DNA from: an uncultured Bacteroidales bacterium
GTDB lineage: Bacteria > Bacteroidota > Bacteroidia > Bacteroidales > UBA932
Length of the DNA: 5,531 nucleotides
Assembly: GCA_900546445.1 (NCBI GenBank)
Contig: URCV01000066.1
Coordinates: 1-5,531, forward strand
Direction: 5' to 3'
Under the pieces are notes generated by a model, which saw nothing but the letters and a program-made list of their open reading frames with translations, did not search any database and was not told the origin of the DNA. A program made the position numbers and the translations under genes. The first letter of the stretch is position 1. Every line of letters begins with the position of its first letter. Of the stretch, positions 1 through 5,531 are shown piece after piece.

Positions 1-296
1 CCTGATAGAATGAGTTCTTCCAGTTCGTCGTTAATTTCCAGACTTTCCACCGCGCCGTTTTCGTCTTCAATTCCTTCTGCGAGACAGATGGTAGAATAGC
101 CGGTAAAGCAGCCTATCTCCAGAATGTGTTTCGCTCCGCGCATCTTCGCTATGAGGGTAAGAAGCTCTCCGGTTATGGCTCCGGACAGCATTCGTGGGTA
201 GTTCGTCTTTATGTTAGTCTGCTTTTCCACCCATTCGAGTGCCGGATTGGGAACGTCGCTATGAGTGCGGATGTATTTGTCCAGTGCTGTTTCCAT
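1..296 (-). CDS. Class I SAM-dependent O-methyltransferase, N-terminal part (truncated by window edge)
   Basis: The reading frame opens at the ATG at 296-294 and stays open for 98 codons to the window edge, so the C-terminal half or more is missing. Residues 34-50 (PRMLSGAITGELLTLIA) followed by ILEIGCFTGYST (58-69) match the start of the Methyltransf_3 / caffeoyl-CoA-type O-methyltransferase family. E60-x-G62-x3-G66 is the glycine-rich SAM-binding loop (motif I), and E87 in VESLEIND fits the acidic residue that binds the SAM ribose. Bacterial members are soluble cytoplasmic enzymes that move a methyl group from SAM to a hydroxyl, often with a divalent metal; the metal ligands would lie outside the window and the substrate cannot be read here. 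The start lies 4 bases after the stop of the M16 peptidase gene, which suggests cotranscription. The start has no clear Shine-Dalgarno, only an A-rich leader. The fold is secure; the O-methyltransferase subfamily is an inference from the N-terminus. Confidence 0.86.
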   Translation of the reverse strand, partial: METALDKYIRTHSDVPNPALEWVEKQTNIKTNYPRMLSGAITGELLTLIAKMRGAKHILEIGCFTGYSTICLAEGIEDENGAVESLEINDELEELILS

Positions 297-300
297 ATTT

Positions 301-1530
301 CTATAGATAAAGGAGTTGTGAATAATGATCCTCTTCCCAGAGCCTTTGTGCCATCTGTCTGATGTCCTCGGGACTTATGGCGTTTATACGCTTGATGTGC
401 TCGTCGTCCGAATCCACCCTGCCGTACGCTAGCATACTCTTGCCCATCGACAGCGCCTGGCTTTCCTTACTGTCGGAACTTATGGCCAATTGGCCCAAAA
501 GCTGCCTCTTCGCCTCTTTCAAGGCCTTCTCGCTCATAGGGGTTTCCTTTAGCTTTTCGAGGATTTTCGAGATGGCCTTTATGCATTTCGTGAGGTTGTC
601 CTTATCGCAACCCACGCTTATGGTTACCAAACCTGCGTCCTTATACTGGGTGTAGTTGCATTCGGCGGCATAGACCCATCCGTGCTTTTCCCGGAGCTCG
701 GCATTAAGCAGGCTGTTCCCTGCAGGACCGCCTAAGATATTGGTCAATAATACACAGCAGATTCTCTCGTTTTCGTCGTAAAGCGAAGGTGCGAGGCTTC
801 CGATGATTAGGTTAGCCTCGTGGTTGTCCTTGTCTTCGCGTATGCTGAAAAAGTTAGGAGAAGGATAAGTGCATGAACTTTCTTTCGAAGAGTCCGGTTT
901 CGAAGTCGCGCAATACTTCCCGATGAGCGAACATACTTTTTTCTCCATCTTCTTCTCTTCTATGTCTGCCACTACGCTGAGAACCATTCTCGATGGAGTG
1001 AAGTAGGTCTCGTAATAGTCCACGAGGTCTTGTCTACGCGCTCCCTTGATGGATTCTTCCGTGCCGAGAGTGAGCCTTCCGAGCGGATGGCCTTCGAAGA
1101 AACGACTTTCGAAATTGTCGTAGATGTCTTCTGACGGACTGTCGAGATAGGAGATGATTTCGTCTATTACCACTCCCTTTTCGGTCTGGATCTCGTCTTC
1201 GGGAAAGGTGGCTTGGGTCGCTATCTCGAGGAGTAGCGATATGGCCTTGTAAATGTCTTCCTTAAGCACGGTGGCATGCAGGACGATTTCTTCCTTAGTG
1301 GTATAGGCATTCAATTCTCCGCCTAATTTGTCCAAAAGCTGGGAAATGCTTCTGGCGCTATGTTTTTCGGTGCCCTTGAAGACGCAGTGCTCCACGAAAT
1401 GTGCTATTCCCTCCGGGAGGTCGCCTTCGGCTCTGGTTCCGCAATTGATGCTTATGGCGCAGCAGGCTGCTTTGCCGCTTGTCTTTTTTATGGCATAAGA
1501 TAGTCCGGAAATACTTTTGCCTTGTATCAT
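301..1530 (-). CDS. M16 family zinc metallopeptidase (insulinase / processing-peptidase-like)
   Basis: This 409-residue protein has the two-domain layout of the single-half-clamshell (M16B) peptidases. The N-terminal domain carries the inverted zinc motif H44-F-V-E47-H48; E124 fits the third zinc ligand, 76 residues after H48 as in mitochondrial processing peptidase, and E117 fits the additional conserved glutamate. NAYTTKEE (74-81) is the usual strand after the active-site helix. The second domain (about 165-340) contains LGGPAGNSLLNAELREKHGWVY, in two parts LGGPAGN and SLLNAELREKHGWVY, in which R280 and Y287 have the 7-residue spacing of the R/Y pair that completes the M16 active site. One chain therefore holds both halves of the catalytic machinery, so a homodimer is plausible. 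No signal peptide is visible, so a cytoplasmic location is predicted. The role is probably degradation or processing of peptides; the substrate is unknown. The start is 5 bases after the preceding exported-protein gene stops, without a recognisable Shine-Dalgarno. Confidence 0.94.
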   Translation of the reverse strand: MIQGKSISGLSYAIKKTSGKAACCAISINCGTRAEGDLPEGIAHFVEHCVFKGTEKHSARSISQLLDKLGGELNAYTTKEEIVLHATVLKEDIYKAISLLLEIATQATFPEDEIQTEKGVVIDEIISYLDSPSEDIYDNFESRFFEGHPLGRLTLGTEESIKGARRQDLVDYYETYFTPSRMVLSVVADIEEKKMEKKVCSLIGKYCATSKPDSSKESSCTYPSPNFFSIREDKDNHEANLIIGSLAPSLYDENERICCVLLTNILGGPAGNSLLNAELREKHGWVYAAECNYTQYKDAGLVTISVGCDKDNLTKCIKAISKILEKLKETPMSEKALKEAKRQLLGQLAISSDSKESQALSMGKSMLAYGRVDSDDEHIKRINAISPEDIRQMAQRLWEEDHYSQLLYL

Positions 1531-1535
1531 ATCTG

Positions 1536-2393
1536 CTATTTTCTGTAGGCGTGTTCTGCCTGAATGGCTTTTAATTCTTTAGATGTGAAGCCTCTTTTCG
1601 CTCCGTCCTTATATCTTCTTCTCTTGTAGTATAGAAGTTCGTGCCTATCGGCGCTGACTATTACCTGATAGCTTTCGGAATTCGGCGAAGGAGAGTTGCT
1701 ACTTATGCAAAACCCTATTATGGCATTCGAAGAGCTGGCCGTAAACAAGCTGTCTACGGTAAATCCATCCGTATAGATAAGGCCATCGCCAGGATTCGGA
1801 ATGGAGTCCCTTCCCGGAATCTCTGAAGATAAATCTTCTCTAGCTATGTAAAGCTTTTTCTTACGTTCCTTTATGAGTGAGCCGTGGGTCTTTTCCAATC
1901 CGAAGAAGTTAGAGTGCTTGCGAATGAGGGAATTCTCCACATAGTGCTGCATTATGTCTATCATAGCCGATAGATAGTAAATCTCGCGACCCGTGGAGAA
2001 CTCCTTAGGTCCGAATGGCACTTTCACTATGTCCATCCGAGAGTTGAGGCTGGAAAAACTCTCTTTTTCGCCGCATTTTTCCAAATTCAGGTATACCAGT
2101 CCGCTCTTCTCCGTGCTTAGATAGAGGATGTAGAAGTTACTGTTCTTCTTTATCTCGTTTATCTCGTCTATGTAGCAGAAATCGAAGGGCGAAACCCTCC
2201 ATCGGCTTTTTATCTCGTTCTTAAGGGCTATGTCCAGCAGGTCGTTACCGCTCAGAACCACCATGGTGGTCTTGGCCGGGAAATCCGCCATCCTGGCTTT
2301 CCTAGTGTAGATTTTGAATTGGGCCTGAGCGTCGGTCAGACACAGCGCCAGCAACACTAAAGTGAATAAATATTTCCTTAAACGCGTCATCAT
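1536..2393 (-). CDS. Exported protein of unknown function
   Basis: I do not recognise this 285-residue protein. It begins with a clear signal peptide: basic RLRK (4-7), a hydrophobic core of about residues 8-19, and an AQA motif (22-24), giving probable signal peptidase I cleavage before Q25. C18 is not in a good lipobox because the residue before it is Leu, so a lipoprotein is less likely. The mature part has no further membrane segment, is mixed alpha/beta in character, and ends in a strongly basic tail (YYKRRRYKDGAKR and following). A periplasmic or secreted location is expected. Two in-frame ATGs in tandem (2393 and 2390) both precede the signal peptide. A further ATG at 2420 would add nine residues before it and would lie upstream of the likely -7 box at 2406-2399, so I prefer 2393. 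The gene heads a probable operon with the M16 peptidase and the methyltransferase, but that does not establish a function. Confidence 0.84.
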   Translation of the reverse strand: MMTRLRKYLFTLVLLALCLTDAQAQFKIYTRKARMADFPAKTTMVVLSGNDLLDIALKNEIKSRWRVSPFDFCYIDEINEIKKNSNFYILYLSTEKSGLVYLNLEKCGEKESFSSLNSRMDIVKVPFGPKEFSTGREIYYLSAMIDIMQHYVENSLIRKHSNFFGLEKTHGSLIKERKKKLYIAREDLSSEIPGRDSIPNPGDGLIYTDGFTVDSLFTASSSNAIIGFCISSNSPSPNSESYQVIVSADRHELLYYKRRRYKDGAKRGFTSKELKAIQAEHAYRK

Positions 2394-2397
2394 CCCT

Positions 2398-2417
2398 ACA
2401 AAGGTAATAATCTTTGT
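2398..2417. repeat. Perfect inverted repeat ACAAAG-N8-CTTTGT
   Basis: ACAAAG (2398-2403) and CTTTGT (2412-2417) form a perfect 6-base dyad with an 8-base AT-rich spacer. The left arm overlaps the TTTG part of the leftward -7 box and the right arm contains the plus-strand TTTG. It could be an operator for a dimeric regulator or simply a result of promoter elements facing opposite ways. It lacks a GC-rich stem and a trailing T-run, so it is not a terminator. Confidence 0.4.
2399..2406 (-). promoter_or_regulatory. Bacteroidota-type -7 promoter box (TACCTTTG) for the leftward operon
   Basis: Read on the minus strand, TACCTTTG is an exact match to the TAnnTTTG -7 consensus of Bacteroidota housekeeping promoters. 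It ends 5 bases before the first ATG of the exported-protein gene, so transcription would begin at or within a few bases of the start codon. The position supports the 2393/2390 starts over the ATG at 2420. An eight-base motif can occur by chance; location and strand are the supporting facts. Confidence 0.5.
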
Positions 2418-2429
2418 CAAAAAAATGCT

Positions 2430-2437
2430 TAAATTTG
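2430..2437 (+). promoter_or_regulatory. Bacteroidota-type -7 promoter box (TAAATTTG) for dnaX-lptB-regulator
   Basis: TAAATTTG is an exact match to the TAnnTTTG consensus on the coding strand. It ends 6 bases before the dnaX ATG at 2444, predicting a transcript with almost no 5' leader. A TTTG at 2413-2416 is the nearest possible -33 element, but its 13-base spacing is short. The box also argues against translation beginning at the in-frame TTG at 2414, which lies upstream of it. Confidence 0.5.
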
Positions 2438-2443
2438 TGGGTT

Positions 2444-4231
2444 ATGTCAGATTACGTAGTATCAGCCAGAAAGTATCGTCCGGACTCCTTTGAGACCCTT
2501 ATCGGACAGGATAACATAGCGCGAACCCTGAAGAATTCCATTCAGCGGGGCCAACTCGCTCACGCATATCTGTTTTGTGGACCGCGTGGTGTCGGCAAGA
2601 CATCGTCGGCCCGCATTTTTGCAAAGGCCATAAACTGCTCTAATCCGTCGGCCGATATGGAGCCGTGCGGAGAGTGCGAGTCTTGTCGTTCTTTCGCGGA
2701 AGGACGCTCCTACTGCATTCACGAGCTCGATGCCGCGTCGAATAATGGCGTGGAGGACATAAAGGCGCTTATGGAGCAGGTGCAGATACCTCCTCAGGTG
2801 GGAAAGTACAGCGTCTATATCATAGACGAGGTGCATATGCTTTCACAACAGGCTTTCAATGCCTTCCTCAAGACCCTCGAGGAACCGCCTTCATATGCCA
2901 TCTTCATACTCTGTACTACGGAAAAGCATAAGATTATCCCTACCATTCTGTCCCGCTGTCAGACTTACGATTTTAATCGAATCAGCGTCCCCGACATCAT
3001 GCGTAACCTACGCAGCATAGCGGAGAAGGAGAATGTGAAGATAGGGGACGATTCCCTGCACGTAATAGCGCGTAAGGCCGATGGCGCGATGCGCGATGCC
3101 CTTACCATATTCGACCAGACCATAGCTTTCTGCGGCACTGACGTGAAGTATTCCGACGTGCTCAAGAACCTGAACGTACTCGATTACGACTACTCCTTCA
3201 AACTGGTGGATGCGGCGCTCGCAGGCGACTATGCCACGGTGCTTCTCATAATCGACGAAGTCCTCGCGAAGGGATTCAACTCCCTCTATTTCGTGGTGTC
3301 GGTAGGCGAGCATCTTAGAGACTTGTTAGTCAGTAGGACAGGGGGCCTGGAGGCTCTTCTCGACTTCCCGGAGAATTTGAAAGAACGCTATCGCAAGCAG
3401 GCGGAAAGCTGCTCGGTAGATTTTCTATATAACGCATTGAATTGTATAAGTGCTTGTGAAGCAGGCTTTAAGTCTGCGGCTAACCAGAGGCTGTTCATCG
3501 AGTTTGGCCTTATGAAGCTATGTTTCATAAACCATAAGCCGTCCGCACAGGCCGCCGCACCTGCACCGCAGCCTGCCCAAGCACTTCAGCCACAGCCGGC
3601 CCAAGCACCAGCCCCACAGCAGACATCAGCCCCACAGCAGGCCCCGGTTCAGGCCCCTGACCCGCAGCCGGCACCAGCTTCGCAGCCGAGTGCCAAAGCG
3701 CCGGAAGGATTGGCAGAAAAGGCATCCGAGCTACAGCCGAAGCCGGCAGGAAGGCAGCGTCGAAGCAGTGCGTCCCTGTCATTGAACTCATTGGCCACGG
3801 AATCGAAGGCGGCGAGCGCGGGAACGGATGTGGAGACTATGCCTGAGGGTGAAATCCCGGGAGAGCAGGAGATGGAGAGGGTGTGGAAGAACATCATTAC
3901 GATGTGTCAGTCGAACCCCGTCAGCAGTAGGTTGGCCGGAATCTTCTCGAGCGCACCTTACGAAGTGGGAGAGAGCGATGGACTTAGGACATTGACCATC
4001 AAGGTAGAAAGCGAGAGTACGAAGAAGTGGCTCGAAGACAAGTTCGTGCTCAGGATGGAGAATAAGATGAAGGAGGGATTGGCCAGCCAGAAGGTTAGGT
4101 TCATCGTGGAGGTGCTCCCGCAGGAGGAGTTCAAGCCGATAATCTATATGCCTGCAGATAAGGCGAAAAAGCTTATGGTGGATAATCCTGAGGTGGGGAA
4201 TTTGGTGACAGATTTGGAACTTGATTCATAG
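2444..4231 (+). CDS. dnaX: DNA polymerase III subunit gamma/tau
   Basis: DnaX is the AAA+ motor of the clamp loader, which opens and loads the beta sliding clamp at primer termini and tethers replicative polymerase. From the ATG at 2444 it is 595 residues. Domain I has Walker A GPRGVGKT (46-53), a four-cysteine zinc module (C65, C75, C78, C81), Walker B IIDEVH with D128/E129, sensor 1 CTTE (157-160), the SRC arginine finger R171 and sensor 2 GAMRDAL with R217. Domains II-III extend to about residue 365. An Ala/Pro/Gln-rich linker (about 368-420) leads to a tau-type C-terminal domain (about 470-595). The first cysteine spacing is X9, one more than in E. coli. The ATG at 2444 is chosen because MSDYVVSARKYRP is the normal family N-terminus; an upstream in-frame TTG (2414) would add ten unrelated residues. 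I see no run of six or more A's of the kind used in E. coli for the gamma frameshift. It heads a probable operon with lptB 12 bases downstream. Confidence 0.98.
   Translation: MSDYVVSARKYRPDSFETLIGQDNIARTLKNSIQRGQLAHAYLFCGPRGVGKTSSARIFAKAINCSNPSADMEPCGECESCRSFAEGRSYCIHELDAASNNGVEDIKALMEQVQIPPQVGKYSVYIIDEVHMLSQQAFNAFLKTLEEPPSYAIFILCTTEKHKIIPTILSRCQTYDFNRISVPDIMRNLRSIAEKENVKIGDDSLHVIARKADGAMRDALTIFDQTIAFCGTDVKYSDVLKNLNVLDYDYSFKLVDAALAGDYATVLLIIDEVLAKGFNSLYFVVSVGEHLRDLLVSRTGGLEALLDFPENLKERYRKQAESCSVDFLYNALNCISACEAGFKSAANQRLFIEFGLMKLCFINHKPSAQAAAPAPQPAQALQPQPAQAPAPQQTSAPQQAPVQAPDPQPAPASQPSAKAPEGLAEKASELQPKPAGRQRRSSASLSLNSLATESKAASAGTDVETMPEGEIPGEQEMERVWKNIITMCQSNPVSSRLAGIFSSAPYEVGESDGLRTLTIKVESESTKKWLEDKFVLRMENKMKEGLASQKVRFIVEVLPQEEFKPIIYMPADKAKKLMVDNPEVGNLVTDLELDS
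3545..3703 (+). repeat. Low-complexity Ala/Pro/Gln linker coding segment within dnaX
   Basis: The segment encodes DnaX residues 368-420; by my count 45 of these 53 residues are Ala, Pro or Gln. At DNA level it contains a 14-base direct repeat, CAGCCCCACAGCAG, at 3609-3622 and 3627-3640, offset by 18 bases and so in frame, plus shorter repeats such as GCCCAAGCA. It is a flexible tether between the ATPase core and the tau C-terminal domain. In-frame repeats make its length prone to change by slippage. Open frames on the opposite strand here are by-products of this composition. Confidence 0.85.
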
Positions 4232-4243
4232 AGAGAGTGATAT

Positions 4244-5029
4244 ATGAAGCTACGTTGCGAAAATTTAGTTAAGAAATACGGCATCCGTACGGTTGTGAAA
4301 GGGGTGTCGATGGAAGTGAATCAGGGAGAGATCGTGGGTTTCTTGGGGCCGAACGGAGCCGGAAAGACCACGAGCTTCTATATGATTACCGGACAGATAG
4401 TCCCGAACGAAGGTCACGTGTACCTCGACGACAAGGAGATTACGAAACTCCCTATGTACAAGCGTGCACAGATGGGTGTGGGATATTTGCCGCAGGACGC
4501 TTCGGTGTTCAGGAAGATGTCCGTCGAAGATAACATCCTGTCCGTAATGGAGATGAAGGGCATTCCGAAGAAACAGAGAATGGAGCGCCTGGAGGAATTG
4601 ATCAGCGAGTTCAACCTCTCGAAGGTACGCAAGTCCTTAGGCATACAGCTTTCCGGAGGAGAGAGAAGGCGCTGCGAGATAGCACGTGCGCTATCCATAG
4701 ACCCGAAGTTCATCTTGCTCGACGAGCCATTCGCGGGCGTGGACCCTATCGCCGTGGAGGACATACAGTATATCATCGCGAAACTCAAGTATAAGAATAT
4801 CGGAGTCATCATCACCGACCATAATGTGGGTGAGACATTGGCCATTACCGATAGGGCTTATCTGCTATATGAGGGAACTATTCTACAGGAAGGAACGCCT
4901 GCGGCCCTGGCTGCCGACGAAGACGTGCGAACCAAATATCTGGGCGCCGGATTCGTTCTCAAACGCTCTGTAAGCGTGCAGAAGGCTCAGGACGAGCACG
5001 AGGCGAAATTGGCATTAAATAAGGAGTAG
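4244..5029 (+). CDS. lptB: Lipopolysaccharide export ABC transporter ATPase LptB
   Basis: LptB is the cytoplasmic ATPase that, with the membrane subunits LptF and LptG, extracts LPS from the inner membrane and drives it over the Lpt bridge to the outer membrane. The 261-residue protein has Walker A GPNGAGKT (35-42, K41), the Q-loop in YLPQDASVFR (Q84), a sequence that separates LptB from related amino-acid ABC ATPases, ABC signature LSGGE (136-140), Walker B FILLDEPFAGVDP with D160 and catalytic E161, and the switch histidine H193 in TDHNVGET. It is about 20 residues longer than E. coli LptB (241), the extra being a charged C-terminal tail from about 241. Its start is 12 bases after the dnaX stop, preceded by a GAGAGAG run (4231-4237) that may act as a weak ribosome-binding site; no terminator or -7 box separates the two genes. 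LptF/LptG are not in the window. The gene indicates a Gram-negative envelope. Confidence 0.96.
   Translation: MKLRCENLVKKYGIRTVVKGVSMEVNQGEIVGFLGPNGAGKTTSFYMITGQIVPNEGHVYLDDKEITKLPMYKRAQMGVGYLPQDASVFRKMSVEDNILSVMEMKGIPKKQRMERLEELISEFNLSKVRKSLGIQLSGGERRRCEIARALSIDPKFILLDEPFAGVDPIAVEDIQYIIAKLKYKNIGVIITDHNVGETLAITDRAYLLYEGTILQEGTPAALAADEDVRTKYLGAGFVLKRSVSVQKAQDEHEAKLALNKE
5021..5026 (+). promoter_or_regulatory. Shine-Dalgarno-like AAGGAG at the lptB/regulator junction
   Basis: AAGGAG lies 6 bases upstream of the regulator ATG at 5033 and also forms the last two sense codons (Lys-Glu) of lptB. It is the only strong Shine-Dalgarno match at a gene start in this window. With a gap of only 3 bases between stop and start, it suggests translational coupling. 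Because the bases are also Lys and Glu codons, chance cannot be excluded. Confidence 0.45.
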
Positions 5030-5032
5030 AAG

Positions 5033-5531
5033 ATGAAGATTTTAATTATAGACGATGAACGTTCCATCCGCAATTCCCTTCGGGAGATTTTGACCGAAGA
5101 AGGTTATGTAGTGGATGTGGCGGAAGATGGCGTTTCGGGTGTCAAGGCGGCGCTCGGAGGGCATTACGATGTGATTTTCAGTGATATAAAGATGCCGCAG
5201 ATGGACGGCGTCGAGGTGCTTGGAAAGCTAGTGGCCGAAGGAGTGGACAGCCCTGTCGTGATGATTTCTGGCCATGCCGACATTAATACCGCCGTGGATT
5301 GCATTAAAAAGGGTGCGTTCGACTTCATAGAGAAGCCGCTCGACCTGAATCGTGTACTCATTACCATAAAGAACGCTACGGACAAGGTGGCGCTTACTTC
5401 GCAGAACAAAATCCTGAAAAAGAAAGTGTTCGGTGGGGGAAAGATGATAGGCGAGTCGGAACCTATGATGCACATAAGGGAGATGATTTCCAAAGTGGCT
5501 CCCACTCCTGCAAGGGTCCTTATCATAGGCC
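5033..5531 (+). CDS. NtrC-type sigma-54-dependent response regulator, N-terminal part (truncated by window edge)
   Basis: The frame opens at ATG 5033 and runs 166 complete codons to the window edge. Residues 1-120 form a receiver domain: acidic pair D7/D8, phosphoacceptor D51 in SDIKMPQMDG, switch residue S79 in MISGHAD, and the conserved lysine K101 in IEKPLD. After a linker, MIGESEPMMHIREMI (138-152) and ARVLIIG (160-166) match the opening of the sigma-54 interaction AAA+ domain just before its Walker A; the rest of that domain and the expected Fis-type DNA-binding helix-turn-helix lie outside. Phosphorylated by a sensor kinase, such proteins bind upstream of sigma-54 promoters and use ATP to open the polymerase complex. 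No partner kinase is visible here. The gene starts 3 bases after lptB with a good AAGGAG site, so it is probably cotranscribed and translationally coupled with it. The class call is firm; the regulon is unknown. Confidence 0.93.
   Translation, partial: MKILIIDDERSIRNSLREILTEEGYVVDVAEDGVSGVKAALGGHYDVIFSDIKMPQMDGVEVLGKLVAEGVDSPVVMISGHADINTAVDCIKKGAFDFIEKPLDLNRVLITIKNATDKVALTSQNKILKKKVFGGGKMIGESEPMMHIREMISKVAPTPARVLIIG

Larger units (their letters stand above)
2394..2443. promoter_or_regulatory. Divergent promoter region between the exported-protein gene and dnaX
   Basis: This 50-base AT-rich gap is the only non-coding stretch of any size in the window and must supply promoters for both divergent clusters unless these lie inside the opposing genes. 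It holds one TAnnTTTG box per strand, two TTTG elements that could contribute to -33 contacts, and a perfect 6-base inverted repeat. Neither -7 box has a TTTG at the spacing usual in Bacteroidota (about 19-21 bases): the nearest copies are 13 bases upstream on the plus strand (2413-2416) and 11 bases upstream on the minus strand (2421-2418). The -33 assignments are therefore weak. Confidence 0.6.

Noticed and set aside
126..362. Plus-strand open frame spanning the methyltransferase/M16 junction
   Set aside because: It is antisense to two supported genes and has no family resemblance.
374..1457. Recurring CTTATGG motif on the plus strand (374, 479, 617, 1451)
   Set aside because: On the coding strand it is CCATAAG, from Ile-Ser codon pairs (ATA AGT/AGC) in the peptidase; it reflects codon use, not a binding site.
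2331..2345. Possible lipoprotein cysteine (C18) in the signal peptide of the exported protein
   Set aside because: The residue before Cys is Leu, a poor lipobox, while AQA just after it is a good signal peptidase I site.
2394..2420. In-frame ATG at 2420 as the start of the exported protein
   Set aside because: It would put nine extra residues before a complete signal peptide and lies upstream of the likely -7 box. It is not strictly excluded.
2414..2443. In-frame TTG at 2414 as an upstream start for dnaX, adding ten residues
   Set aside because: The family N-terminus (MSDYVVSARKYRP) starts at the ATG at 2444, and the likely -7 box lies between the two.
2630..2690. Zinc-module cysteine spacing in DnaX (X9 where E. 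coli has X8)
   Set aside because: All four cysteines are present and the one-residue difference looks like ordinary variation in Bacteroidota DnaX.
3525..3897. Open frames on the minus strand opposite dnaX
   Set aside because: They mirror the Ala/Pro/Gln-rich linker composition, show no domain motif, and lie wholly within a certain gene.
4162..4172. Five-A run near the end of dnaX as a possible frameshift site
   Set aside because: It is too short for a canonical slip site and too close to the C-terminus to give a gamma-like product.
4414..4845. 143-codon open frame antisense to lptB
   Set aside because: It is fully inside lptB with no recognisable motif; the plus-strand frame has every ABC ATPase motif.
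5164..5526. Open frames antisense to the response regulator
   Set aside because: They overlap a clear receiver domain and show no motif or promoter of their own.

Overview
The window is ordinary-looking chromosomal DNA of mid GC content, most likely from the Bacteroidota (probably the order Bacteroidales). The DnaX sequence has the N-terminus and layout typical of that group. Two sites in the only real intergenic gap match the Bacteroidota-specific -7 promoter box TAnnTTTG. Good Shine-Dalgarno sites are mostly absent, and ATA is a common isoleucine codon. No rRNA, tRNA, CRISPR array, insertion sequence, phage gene or terminator was found, and nearly every base is coding.

Two gene clusters diverge from a 50-base gap at 2394-2443. 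The leftward (minus-strand) cluster runs: an unrecognised exported protein (1536-2393), an M16 zinc metallopeptidase (301-1530), then the N-terminal part of a class I SAM-dependent O-methyltransferase (1-296, cut by the window edge). The gaps are only 5 and 4 bases, so the three genes are probably cotranscribed. The rightward (plus-strand) cluster runs: dnaX (DNA polymerase III gamma/tau, 2444-4231), lptB (ATPase of the LPS transporter, 4244-5029), then the N-terminal part of an NtrC-type sigma-54 response regulator (5033 to the edge). Its gaps are 12 and 3 bases.

Functionally the window mixes replication (clamp-loader motor), outer-membrane biogenesis (LptB) and two-component regulation on one strand, and proteolysis, methylation and an exported protein of unknown role on the other. 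The genes on each strand are probably linked by transcription more than by a shared pathway. The exception may be lptB and the regulator, whose tight junction hints at a possible envelope connection.

I found no convincing previously undescribed system. The points most worth a second look are the back-to-back -7 boxes, which would place both transcription starts almost on the start codons; a perfect inverted repeat in the same gap; the uncharacterised exported protein; and the lptB/response-regulator junction.
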